Shown one piece after another: positions 24,628-33,252 of a DNA stretch of 64,000 bases (position 1 is the first letter of the stretch; the number at the start of each line of letters is the position of its first letter). The notes under the pieces are model-generated. The model saw nothing but the letters and a program-made list of their open reading frames with translations, was not told the DNA's origin and ran no database searches. Source of the DNA: Clostridiales bacterium. GTDB taxonomy: Bacteria; Bacillota; Clostridia; Lachnospirales; Lachnospiraceae. The stretch is from contig JAHAJA010000004.1 in assembly GCA_018372435.1 (NCBI GenBank), positions 1-64,000 on the forward strand, given 5' to 3'. Made by a program: the position numbers and the translations under genes.

Positions 24628-25701
24628 ATGACTTATAGAGAAGTTATTAAAATTGGAGATTCATATTTACTCCCGATAATATCGGAATTGTATGAGTTGG
24701 ATGGTTATAAAATCAACTTGGTCAAGGCACATGACGGAGGACGAAATGTCGTTTATAATTGTGAGAAAGAAGGTGCTGTTTCTAAAATAATCAGAATTGC
24801 CTTCTTAGATGACAGGAACCGGGAAAATTTTCTGGGTGAAGTTGAATATATTCGATATTTATACGAACATGGAGGTAGTGTGTCGAATGTAATCAGCTCC
24901 CGTAATGGAAACCTGTTAGAAGAGATTACCCATGAAAATCACAGTTTTTTTGTCTGCGGATTTGAAAGAGCCAAGGGTAAACTACTTGTTGAAAACAGTT
25001 ATAGATATCGGGAAGGTGTTCCACTTACCGAATATTTTTATAACTGCGGTAAAACATTAGGAAGAATGCACCAGTTATCGAAGGTATATACACCTGAACA
25101 TAAACGATATAGCTTTTTTGATAAATACAATGCTGAATATATTGATAAACTGATACCTCCTTCTCTTTCTCTACTTAAAAAGAAACTTTTTGAGCTTCTT
25201 AAAACATTAGAGGGATTAGACAGGAATTGTGAATTTTTCGGCATGGTACATTTGGATTACAGCGATGGTAACTACATGATAGACTTTGATACTGGAAAAA
25301 TAACTGTATTTGATTTCGATAATTCATGTTTCTGTTGGTATATGTATGACCTTGGGAATGTCTGGACACACGGAGTTGGTTGGATACAATTTGAACCAGA
25401 TACTGAAATACGAAAAAAATTCATGAAAGATTATTTTGAAACAGTCCTTGCCGGATACAAATCAGAGACTGATATCAAAGATATTATGCTCGAGAAACTA
25501 CCTTTATTTATCAAAGTAGTCATTATGGAAAACATAGTAGATACTTTTGAGACTATACTTAACAGTGGTGAAGAGCCAGAATGTGATGAAGAACTATCAT
25601 ATCTCATTAAATGCTTGGAAGATGATATCCCATACAAGGGATTTTTCAATGAAATTTACTCATGTGAAGAACCGTTTGAGTATGAGATACAAGATATATA
25701 G
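24628..25701 (+). CDS. APH/choline-kinase-type phosphotransferase
   Basis: 357 residues. The kinase core carries the Brenner motif HLDYSDGN (catalytic Asp and metal-binding Asn) followed by VFDFDN, the DFD metal site of aminoglycoside phosphotransferase-like kinases. The N-terminal lobe has GGRNVVYNCE as a degenerate glycine loop. Members phosphorylate aminoglycosides, homoserine, choline, sugars or proteins, so the substrate is not readable. Start ATG 24628 follows AAAAGGAGAG; earlier in-frame starts lack such a site. It lies between copies 2 and 3 of the tRNA-Gly tail, next to a MerR-GyrI drug-sensor-type regulator, which makes a resistance role plausible but unproven. Confidence 0.78.
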   Translation: MTYREVIKIGDSYLLPIISELYELDGYKINLVKAHDGGRNVVYNCEKEGAVSKIIRIAFLDDRNRENFLGEVEYIRYLYEHGGSVSNVISSRNGNLLEEITHENHSFFVCGFERAKGKLLVENSYRYREGVPLTEYFYNCGKTLGRMHQLSKVYTPEHKRYSFFDKYNAEYIDKLIPPSLSLLKKKLFELLKTLEGLDRNCEFFGMVHLDYSDGNYMIDFDTGKITVFDFDNSCFCWYMYDLGNVWTHGVGWIQFEPDTEIRKKFMKDYFETVLAGYKSETDIKDIMLEKLPLFIKVVIMENIVDTFETILNSGEEPECDEELSYLIKCLEDDIPYKGFFNEIYSCEEPFEYEIQDI

Positions 25702-25759
25702 TTATATTACAGCCTCTAAAAGTAGAATTGTAAATGAAACTTTTTTGTGAAAGTGGCTC

Positions 25760-25790
25760 TTGACTCTGTCGTTGGGGAATAGTTTATACT
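25760..25790 (+). promoter_or_regulatory. MerR-type promoter with 19-bp spacer
   Basis: TTGACT (25760-25765) and TATACT (25785-25790) are separated by 19 bp, the hallmark over-long spacing that MerR-family activators twist into register. The spacer carries GTCGTTGGGGAATAGTTT, resembling operators of TipA/Mta-type MerR proteins. Suggests autoregulation. Confidence 0.65.
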
Positions 25791-25818
25791 AAAGCAAAAG
25801 AATGAATTGGAGGTTAAT

Positions 25819-26775
25819 ATGAACGAATTATTTAAGATTAGAGATATATCAACCAGGTATGAAATATCAGCACGCACACTTCGATATTATGAGGATATGG
25901 GACTAATTAACAGTATCCGCAGTGACGATTATGCTTACAGAATGTATGATGAAACGTCAATAAAAAGACTGGAGCAGATTTTAATATTGCGAAAGTTGAA
26001 CATTAGCATTAAAGATATACAGCGTATTTTTGACACTTCCGGCTCTGAAGTTGTATTAGAGGTGTTGGGTAAAAAAGTTGATGATATTGATGGTGAAGTT
26101 TCTCTTTTGCATGAACTAAAAGAAGTTGTTTTAGAGTTTATTCATCAAATTGAGAAATCTGATTTTGGCAATGATTCAGACGTTAAATTACTTTATGAAA
26201 AAGCAAGGGAAATAGAAAATCAACTTGATAATGTAGACTACAAGGGCAATCCAGCCAATATGAACCGCTTAGTTGAAGTGACTGAAAAACTGAAAAAAGC
26301 GCCTGAAGTACGTATCGTTCAACTGCCGAAATGTAAAATGGCGACCTCCGGAACACCGGATCACACATTTTCCACTGTGTGGGACTTCCCAAACTGGTGG
26401 GAAGATTATGACAAAAAACGCCATGGAGTACACTATGCACCGTTGGATTTCCTTTTTGGTGAGGATGGTGGTCTGGTTTGGTGGATGATGGTGGAAGATG
26501 GTGCGACCAATGAAGATTGTGGCGGCTATGATATCTTTGACTTTGAGGGTGGATTATACGCTGTTCATACATCCGTTGATGAAGATATGGAGAGTCAGAA
26601 CATTGTAAACCAAAAAATCATAAAATGGCTGGAAAATACAGGCTTCGAGCTTGACGAACGTCACAGTAATCGTACATATATGGGACATATGGTCAATCCC
26701 TCAAGTGAAATCAAACAGGGATTAGGATATAATCAATACGAAATTTTTGTGCCTATTAAATTGAGGGAAAAATAA
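25819..26775 (+). CDS. MerR-family regulator with GyrI-like C-terminal domain
   Basis: 318 residues. N-terminal MerR winged helix (~1-75: FKIRDISTRYEISARTLRYY, EDMGLI, YRMYDETSIKRLEQI). A helical dimerisation arm (~80-150) and a C-terminal ~160-residue domain (from KAPEVRIVQLPKCKMA) of the GyrI-like multidrug-sensing type follow. ATG 25819 follows TGGAGG. The 19-bp-spaced promoter directly upstream fits autoactivation in response to ligand. Shares its sensor-domain style with the AraC regulator at 23326. The neighbouring kinase gene is the only adjacent candidate partner, but it lies upstream. Confidence 0.85.
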   Translation: MNELFKIRDISTRYEISARTLRYYEDMGLINSIRSDDYAYRMYDETSIKRLEQILILRKLNISIKDIQRIFDTSGSEVVLEVLGKKVDDIDGEVSLLHELKEVVLEFIHQIEKSDFGNDSDVKLLYEKAREIENQLDNVDYKGNPANMNRLVEVTEKLKKAPEVRIVQLPKCKMATSGTPDHTFSTVWDFPNWWEDYDKKRHGVHYAPLDFLFGEDGGLVWWMMVEDGATNEDCGGYDIFDFEGGLYAVHTSVDEDMESQNIVNQKIIKWLENTGFELDERHSNRTYMGHMVNPSSEIKQGLGYNQYEIFVPIKLREK

Positions 26776-26801
26776 ATTAACGGGTATGTTTAATTATTTA
26801 C

Positions 26802-26820
26802 TCCTGTCTCGTGCTTAACT
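26802..26820 (+). repeat. tRNA-Gly 3'-end att-like sequence, copy 3
   Basis: GTCTCGTGCTTAACT (26806-26820) is identical to the acceptor end of tRNA-Gly plus its flank, extended to 26802 with one mismatch. It marks the right edge of the second islet. Confidence 0.6.
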
Positions 26821-26822
26821 AA

Positions 26823-26868
26823 AATCGCTAATCCTTAGAAAATAATCGAGGGTTAGCGATTTTTAGTT
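26823..26868 (+). terminator. Terminator after the third tRNA-tail copy
   Basis: AATCGCTAATCCT pairs with AGGGTTAGCGATT, followed by TTTAG. Like copy 1, the tRNA tail is directly followed by a terminator, as if tRNA end and terminator were copied or exchanged together. Confidence 0.7.
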
Positions 26869-27051
26869 TTGGCCTCCTAAAACATGTAATTAATATATAT
26901 TCTGGAAATAAAAGAAATCTCAATAAGAATGTGGATTTTGATGTATAGAACAAGTATAATATAATACCAGTAGAAGTAATAACTTCTGAATTAATATGGA
27001 ATTTTAATGAAACATATACAACAGAAAAAGCAGAAGGATTTTGGTGAATAA

Positions 27052-30018
27052 ATGATAGTTTCAAAACAAGAAATGCAACGATTATTAGATATTGAGCAAG
27101 AATACAATGAAGCCCTAATTAAAATAAAAGAAGTGACAAAAAGAAATGAGGAAGGTAAGAATTTACTTATACAGAGACAACAAGAGATTACAACACTGTC
27201 TCAACGAGTGAACTTTTTAAAAAATGAAATACAAAAATATAACGAAATTACAGTAGAAGTTGAAGCGTACGTTCATGAAAGAGAAAATGAAATAACGAAT
27301 CTTAAAAATGAAGTAACGGGTTTTGAAAAAAGAATAGAGTATATAAATTCGGAAAAAGAGAAGCTTACGGATATTATCAATAAAAATAAACAGGTAGTTA
27401 CGGAATTAGAGTCAAAAGTCAAAGAGAAGGAAAGTGAGATTACATCCTTTAAAACCGTTTTAGAGGAAAAAGATCAGAATATAAAACACATAACAGAACT
27501 CCTTGAAGAAACTGAAGTTATTTTTTCGAATAAAGAGGAAGAAATCAACTTACTAAAAGAGCAAATCGACGCGTTAGAAAAAGAGAATCAAGAAAAATCA
27601 GCTGAATTAAATAATAAAATAGACTCAATTGTAACATTAGAGGGGGATCTTAATAAGTTAAATGAATCGTTATGTGAAAAGCAGACTGAATTAGATCAAA
27701 CTGTTACAAAATTAGAGGGTGTAAAGAGTGAGTTAGAAAGCAGTAGAAATGAATTTAAAAAATTGCAGCAACTTCTCACTGATAAAGAAAAACAATTAAA
27801 TGAAGTGAACAATAAAATCTCTGAGACAGAGAGTTCTCTAGCTAGTTTAAAAGAAGAGCTTGAGAAAAAAGAAGATAGCTATGAACAATTGAAAGTTGAA
27901 TTAAAGAAAAAGGAAGAAGAAATAGAAAATCTTCAAACTAGCATCAAAGCAAACGAAGAAAAAGTGGAAAACCTTCAAGCAGAGATACAAGAAAAAGACA
28001 ATTCTTTGGAAGAGCTTCATTTGGATATAAAGAGAAAAAATGATTCTATAGAAACACTAAGCTCAGAAGTGAAAGAAAAAGATGGTACAATCGAAAAACT
28101 TCACCTAGAAGTAAAGGAAAGAGAAGAAACCAATGAAACTTTACAGAAGTATTTAGATGAAAAAGAAGAAACTAATGGAGCTTTACAACAGTATTTAGAT
28201 AAAAAAGAAGAAAGTATCAATGATCTTACTAACAGCTTGCAAGAGAAAGAAAATGTAATAAAAGTTCTTGAAAATAGTGTACATGAGCAAGAAAATGAAA
28301 TAGTAGAACTTCAAAATAGAATAGAAGAAAAAGAACATAATATTGAGGAACTTCACAAACAAGGTGTGGAAAAGGAACAGAACATAGAACATCTTCAATT
28401 AAGTATAGAAGAAAATCAAGAAGTGATCAAAAACCTTAAAATTGAGCTAACTAATACAATTGAAAATCTTCAAAATGAACTGGACGAGAAAATTACTTTA
28501 ATCGAAAAGATTCAATCAGAAGTAAAAGATAAAGAAGAAACAAATGAAATATTACACCAGTATTTAGATGAAAAAGAAGAAAGCATCAATAATCTAACAA
28601 ACAGCCTACAAAAGAATGAAGATGTAATAAAGGACCTTGAAAACAGTGTAGATGAGCAAGGAAATAAAATAGAAAAATTTCAAAATGAAATAGTAGAACT
28701 TCAAAATAGAATAGAAGAAAAAGATTATAACATTGAGAATCTTCATAAAAAAGTTGTGGAAAAAGAACAGAACATAGAACAACTTCAATTAAGTATTAAA
28801 GAAAAGGAAGGGGTTATAAAACACCTTCAAATTGAGCTAAATAATACAGTTGAAAATCTTCAGAATGAACTGGACGAGAAAGATACTTTAATCAAAAAGA
28901 TTCAATCAGAAGTAAAAGATAAAGAAGAAACCAATGAAATTTTACAACAGTATTTGGAAGAAAAAGAAGATGTTATAAAGGACCTTGAAAACAGTGTAGA
29001 TGTGCAAGAAATTGAAATAGTAAAACTTCAAAGCAGTGTAGAAGAAAAGGTATATAACATAGAAAAACTTCACAATAAAGTTGTGGAAAAAGAACAGAAC
29101 ATAGAACTTCTTCAATTAGGGATAGAAGAAAATCAAGAGGTAATAGAACATCTTCAAATTAAGCTAAGCGATAAAGATGAAACTATTGAAAATCATCAAA
29201 ATGAACTTAACGAAAAAGATAATATCGTTGAAAATCTTCATAATGAACTAAATGAAAAAAGTACTTTAATAGAAAAACTGCATTCAGAGGTAAAAGAAAA
29301 GAAAGAAACCAATGAAATCTTACAACTGTATCTAGATGAGAAAGAAGAGAGTATTGAAGATCTTACGAATCGTTTAATCGATAAAGATAATATACTAGTA
29401 AGCCTTCAAAGAGATGTAAATGAACATGAGCAAAAGCTAGTAAATCTTCAAAACACAGTACAAGAAAAAGATGATAGAATCGAACAACTTGAAAAAACTA
29501 TTAAAGAAGAAAAATTAGCAAATGCTGAGTTTGATAAAAAGTTTGAGGATATGAACACCTTATTAGAAAATCAGAATGAGGAAATTAACGCTAAAGATGG
29601 TCTTTTAGTAGAGAGAGAATCACAGATCCACAATCTAGAGCAAAAGCTAGAGGAGCAAGGTATAACAATAGCTAAGTTACAGGATAATTTTGTGGATCAA
29701 ACATTCCAAACAAAAGATTATGCACAAAGATATGATGATTTAGAATCCATCTACAATAATCTGTTAAAAACTTTACAAGAAAAAGAAGAAAAAATTAAGT
29801 GGATTGAGGATACACTCAACAAAAAGGCAGATGAGACAATCCAGTTAGAAAAAAAACTTGAGGAAATAGAAAATCAGAATAACAATCCATCGAATCACCT
29901 ATCAACTGATAATATAAGCTTAGAAACAGAATTAGAACAGAAAAATAAAGTTGTGGATGAATACGAAACTACAATTCTTGAATTGATGATTGAGCTTGAC
30001 CAATTAAGAAACAAGTAG
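27052..30018 (+). CDS. Large coiled-coil protein with internal ~125-residue repeats
   Basis: 988 residues, almost wholly heptad-type coiled coil rich in Glu, Lys, Asn, Leu and Ile. It has no signal peptide, membrane segment, Walker motif or recognisable globular domain. From about residue 370 to 790 a unit of about 122-130 residues recurs four times; markers are KEETNE-LQ-YLDEKEE(S), then ENSV-EQ, then VEKEQNIE-LQL. The unit begins near nt 28,160, 28,530, 28,920 and 29,305. ATG 27052 has a weak ribosome site. A promoter TTGATG-16-TATAAT (26938-26965) lies upstream. The next gene encodes a PfkB/AAA+/RyR protein, but a terminator separates them. Resembles SMC or myosin tails only in composition. 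Function unknown; probably structural or scaffold. Confidence 0.75.
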   Translation: MIVSKQEMQRLLDIEQEYNEALIKIKEVTKRNEEGKNLLIQRQQEITTLSQRVNFLKNEIQKYNEITVEVEAYVHERENEITNLKNEVTGFEKRIEYINSEKEKLTDIINKNKQVVTELESKVKEKESEITSFKTVLEEKDQNIKHITELLEETEVIFSNKEEEINLLKEQIDALEKENQEKSAELNNKIDSIVTLEGDLNKLNESLCEKQTELDQTVTKLEGVKSELESSRNEFKKLQQLLTDKEKQLNEVNNKISETESSLASLKEELEKKEDSYEQLKVELKKKEEEIENLQTSIKANEEKVENLQAEIQEKDNSLEELHLDIKRKNDSIETLSSEVKEKDGTIEKLHLEVKEREETNETLQKYLDEKEETNGALQQYLDKKEESINDLTNSLQEKENVIKVLENSVHEQENEIVELQNRIEEKEHNIEELHKQGVEKEQNIEHLQLSIEENQEVIKNLKIELTNTIENLQNELDEKITLIEKIQSEVKDKEETNEILHQYLDEKEESINNLTNSLQKNEDVIKDLENSVDEQGNKIEKFQNEIVELQNRIEEKDYNIENLHKKVVEKEQNIEQLQLSIKEKEGVIKHLQIELNNTVENLQNELDEKDTLIKKIQSEVKDKEETNEILQQYLEEKEDVIKDLENSVDVQEIEIVKLQSSVEEKVYNIEKLHNKVVEKEQNIELLQLGIEENQEVIEHLQIKLSDKDETIENHQNELNEKDNIVENLHNELNEKSTLIEKLHSEVKEKKETNEILQLYLDEKEESIEDLTNRLIDKDNILVSLQRDVNEHEQKLVNLQNTVQEKDDRIEQLEKTIKEEKLANAEFDKKFEDMNTLLENQNEEINAKDGLLVERESQIHNLEQKLEEQGITIAKLQDNFVDQTFQTKDYAQRYDDLESIYNNLLKTLQEKEEKIKWIEDTLNKKADETIQLEKKLEEIENQNNNPSNHLSTDNISLETELEQKNKVVDEYETTILELMIELDQLRNK

Positions 30019-30447
30019 ATTTAATCGTAGATGACTTTCTGCCGTTTTGTGTATAAATAATCAAACTCATAGCTTAACTCAAGACTTTATGAGAAGGGAA
30101 CGAGGCAGTTTGTCAGGACTTACAGCGACATCATCCAGAAGTCCTTGGATATGAAGTTATGCGCCCGGTAAAGAGAAGGTAATAGTTCAGTAACCTCAGA
30201 AATGTTGATATTTCAATGTTTCTGAGGTTTTTTGCGGATAGAGTCGATTTATTTGGTAGTAGTATACGATATAAAATGAAGTCTTTTTCTATATAATCAA
30301 GCCTGTATACAATTAAGTGAAGATAGAGTAGCCTAGATATATGGCAAATCCTATTTCGTAAATTAATACGAAAAGTAAGTTTTTTTATAGATAAGATGGG
30401 GAAAAATAAATCATTATATTACTTTGAACTATTAGGAGATGTACAAT
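30019..30447 (+). other. Structured intergenic region, possible small RNA
   Basis: 429 nt. It contains a hairpin with arms AGGACTT / AAGTCCT (about 30115-30145), a purine-rich stretch, and a strong intrinsic terminator at 30192-30233. Because the terminator is ~175 nt after the coiled-coil stop and preceded by its own hairpin, a short independent RNA here is possible, but a long 3' UTR explains it equally well. The last 200 nt look like a promoter region. Confidence 0.35.
30192..30233 (+). terminator. Terminator between coiled-coil and AAA+ genes
   Basis: AACCTCAGAAA / TTTCTGAGGTT with a ~16-nt loop and six T. Confidence 0.85.
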
Positions 30448-33027
30448 ATGGAAAATATGGATACAAAGATTGTTGTATCAGGAGATATATGTGTGAATCT
30501 ATTACAATGGATAACACATCCACAAAACAATGAGGGATTAAGTTGGCAAACATATTCCAATATGCATAGTGTATTACAAAATGGAGCAGGTCTTCTTTTA
30601 TCAAGATTTATATCTTTGTCAACTGGAGCTTCCATAATTTCGCCACAACTTCAGGAAACAGAATTAATTTTATCAGGAGAATATCTTAAATCAACTGTAG
30701 AACTTGAGCTTTTACCGATGTTTAATAAAGGGGATAAGAAAAAGGTTTATAGAGTTAGCCGTTTTATAGGATTTACTGGACCTAAAGCAGGAAGCCCTAA
30801 ATTACTCCCAATTATTAATGATGATCCAGACGTCGATATGATTGTATTGGATGATGAAAACAATGGATTTAATTCATATAGAGAATTTTGGCCATTAGCT
30901 TTAAAGAATAATAATACATCACCGATCATTTTGTATAAAACGAATAATCCAATAGATTCTAATGAACTTTGGCAACACTTACAAAGGAATCACAACGAAA
31001 ATACAATAGTGATCATAAATAGTGATGATTTGCGTTCAAAAGGAGTTAATATAAGTAAAAGCCTTTCTTGGGAAAAAACAGCCCAAGATTTTATATGGCA
31101 AATTAACAATAATCCTAATTTGACCTTTTTAGTAAATTGCAGTCATCTTATAATTCCATTTGGAAATGAAGGGGTTATTTATTACAAAAATGAGGGGGTA
31201 CCTGAAACAAGATTGTATTTCTTACCGTATGAATTTGAGGGTGGATTTATCAAAGATTATCAAGGTAAGATGTATGGGTTGACTTCATGCTTTGTTGCAG
31301 GAGTGGCAAGTGCTATTGTCTCTGGAATACAAAACAAGGAGGAACTTAACGAATCAATAAGTATTGGTATACGAAAAGGAATTGTTTCAGCTCAGAAATA
31401 TTTTATTAATGGGTTCGGGGAAGATCCAGAACAAGCGGTATTTCCTGATCCGTCTATATTTAGTGAAGAGGAAAATGATTTTGTAAAAGAAGATTACGTG
31501 CAAGATGTAATAGTTCCTAATAAAACTAATTCTAATTGCCGTTCTTGTTGGTATATATTGAAGGATAAGAGTTCTACAAATTTGGCTGAAATAGCTTATG
31601 ATATTGTTAAAAATGGAGTAAAGAACGCACTTAATACTATACCTATAGCTAGGTTTGGAAATCTAACAACAGTTGATAAGGCAGAAATTGAAAGTTATAG
31701 AAGTATCAAAAATCTTATGATTGAATATATATCTACTAAAAACACCGTTAGGCCTCTGTCTATTGCAGTGTTTGGAACACCTGGTTCTGGAAAATCGTTT
31801 GGTATAGTAGAAGTTGCTAAAAGTATTGCTTCGAGTTCGATTAAAAAGCTAGATTTTAATCTATCACAATTTAATTCGCCACTCGATCTAGCAAACGCAT
31901 TTCATAAGGTAAGAGATGTTGTGTTAGAAGGTAAAATACCATTGGTATTTTTTGACGAGTTCGATTCTTCGCTCAATGGGAAATTAGGCTGGTTAAAATA
32001 TTTCTTAGCCCCAATGCAAGATGGTTTATTTAGGGATGGAGATTCTGTTCATCCAATAGGAAAAGCTATTTTTGTGTTTGCAGGAGGAACTAGTAGTACC
32101 TTTAAGGAGTTTAGCGGAGAAGGTATTAGAGATGAGGAAGAAAAAAAGAAATTCTTAGTTGAATTTAAGGGAGCAAAAGGACCAGATTTTATAAGTCGTT
32201 TGAGGGGATATGTAAACATTCTGGGACCAAATCAAACGGATGATAAGTGGGACCACCTGTTTATAATAAGAAGAGCAATGTTACTACGATCATTATTAGA
32301 ACGTAAAGTTCCGCACCTTATTAATGAACAAGGAGAGGCACAAATTGATAATGGAGTGCTTAGAGCATTGCTGAAAATTAAAAGATATAAACACGAATCC
32401 AGATCCATGGAAGCTATAATGGAGATGAGTATGTTAACAAATGCGAAAAAGTGGGAACAATCTTTCCTACCATCAAAGGAACAATTAAGATTACATGTAG
32501 ATGAAGAACAATTTTTACGCCATTTAATGCATGATGCTTTTTATAGTGAGAAAATTGAAGAACTTGCAAAAGGTATTCAAGAAAAATATGTAGTGATTCA
32601 CAAGGGGAATATAGAAATTGATAAGAATAATTTGTTACCATGGAATGAATTAAGCGAAGAATGTAAGATTTACTATCGTAAGCAAGCGAAACATATTCCT
32701 AATTATCTGCTTAAAATAAATTACGATGTTGTTTCTGTTAAAGAAAAACTAGAAACCTTTGAATTTAATCAAAATGAACTTGAAGCTCTAGCAGAAATTG
32801 AGCATACCGATTGGTATAATTACAGAAAAAAAATAGCCCTGAAATGTGGTGGGATTAAGAATAACAATATAAAAAATGATTCTAGCTTGAAGTGTTGGGA
32901 TGAACTATCACAAGAAATGAAAAATAATGCTTATGAAATGGTCAAGTGCTGGCCAGAAATACTTGCTAAATCGAACTTTAAGATAGAGAGACTGAAACAG
33001 TTGTGTTATTGTGAAACTAATCTTTAG
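30448..33027 (+). CDS. PfkB-like / AAA+ ATPase / double RyR-domain protein
   Basis: 859 residues. The N-terminal ~330 residues look like a degenerate PfkB/ribokinase fold (KIVVSGDICVNLLQW start; LVNCSHLIIPFGNEGVIYY and the GGFIKDYQGKMYGLTSCF segment where the kinase active-site loop would be). A central AAA+ domain (~405-610) has Walker A GTPGSGKS with K449 and Walker B PLVFFDEFDS with D503/E504. Two C-terminal RyR-type domains follow (~685-757 with LLPWNELSEECK; ~782-855 with EIEHTDWYNYRKK and CWDELSQEMK). RyR domains are ligand-binding modules also found in bacteria, where their role is unproven. ATG 30448 is preferred because AGGAG lies 9 nt upstream; ATG 30439 abuts it. Cytoplasmic. Related architectures exist, to my memory, but without assigned function. 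Confidence 0.75.
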   Translation: MENMDTKIVVSGDICVNLLQWITHPQNNEGLSWQTYSNMHSVLQNGAGLLLSRFISLSTGASIISPQLQETELILSGEYLKSTVELELLPMFNKGDKKKVYRVSRFIGFTGPKAGSPKLLPIINDDPDVDMIVLDDENNGFNSYREFWPLALKNNNTSPIILYKTNNPIDSNELWQHLQRNHNENTIVIINSDDLRSKGVNISKSLSWEKTAQDFIWQINNNPNLTFLVNCSHLIIPFGNEGVIYYKNEGVPETRLYFLPYEFEGGFIKDYQGKMYGLTSCFVAGVASAIVSGIQNKEELNESISIGIRKGIVSAQKYFINGFGEDPEQAVFPDPSIFSEEENDFVKEDYVQDVIVPNKTNSNCRSCWYILKDKSSTNLAEIAYDIVKNGVKNALNTIPIARFGNLTTVDKAEIESYRSIKNLMIEYISTKNTVRPLSIAVFGTPGSGKSFGIVEVAKSIASSSIKKLDFNLSQFNSPLDLANAFHKVRDVVLEGKIPLVFFDEFDSSLNGKLGWLKYFLAPMQDGLFRDGDSVHPIGKAIFVFAGGTSSTFKEFSGEGIRDEEEKKKFLVEFKGAKGPDFISRLRGYVNILGPNQTDDKWDHLFIIRRAMLLRSLLERKVPHLINEQGEAQIDNGVLRALLKIKRYKHESRSMEAIMEMSMLTNAKKWEQSFLPSKEQLRLHVDEEQFLRHLMHDAFYSEKIEELAKGIQEKYVVIHKGNIEIDKNNLLPWNELSEECKIYYRKQAKHIPNYLLKINYDVVSVKEKLETFEFNQNELEALAEIEHTDWYNYRKKIALKCGGIKNNNIKNDSSLKCWDELSQEMKNNAYEMVKCWPEILAKSNFKIERLKQLCYCETNL

Positions 33028-33097
33028 TGAATAAACTCAAGTGGAGTTTTTAGTAAAAACCAATAGTATTTAACAAGGAAATATGGTAAAATTACAT

Positions 33098-33126
33098 GGG
33101 TAAGCATCCTTATAAGATGCTTACCC
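33098..33126 (+). terminator. Strong hairpin after the AAA+/RyR gene
   Basis: GGGTAAGCATC / GATGCTTACCC, an 11-bp perfect stem with a 7-nt loop. Only a weak T tract follows, so terminator function is likely but not certain. Confidence 0.55.
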
Positions 33127-33209
33127 TTAAATATAATGTGAAATATCTATAAATTTATAGAAGTATTTATATTGGATGTATCTTTATATACGTTTGGATA
33201 GATAATGAT

Positions 33210-33233
33210 AAATGGGAGATAATCTACCCATTT
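33210..33233 (+). promoter_or_regulatory. Hairpin in the pth leader
   Basis: AAATGGG-AGAT / ATCT-A-CCCATTT forms a near-complete stem ending 8 nt before the ribosome site of pth. It could modulate initiation; no known element. Confidence 0.4.
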
Positions 33234-33252
33234 AGATAGAGAGGTTTTAAAA

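Noticed and set aside
26183..26572. 129-codon minus-strand frame inside the MerR gene
   Set aside because: Antisense shadow, His/Pro-rich low-quality translation with no motif.
27052..30018. SMC-type chromosome protein
   Set aside because: No Walker A/B, hinge or ABC signature; only coiled-coil composition is shared.
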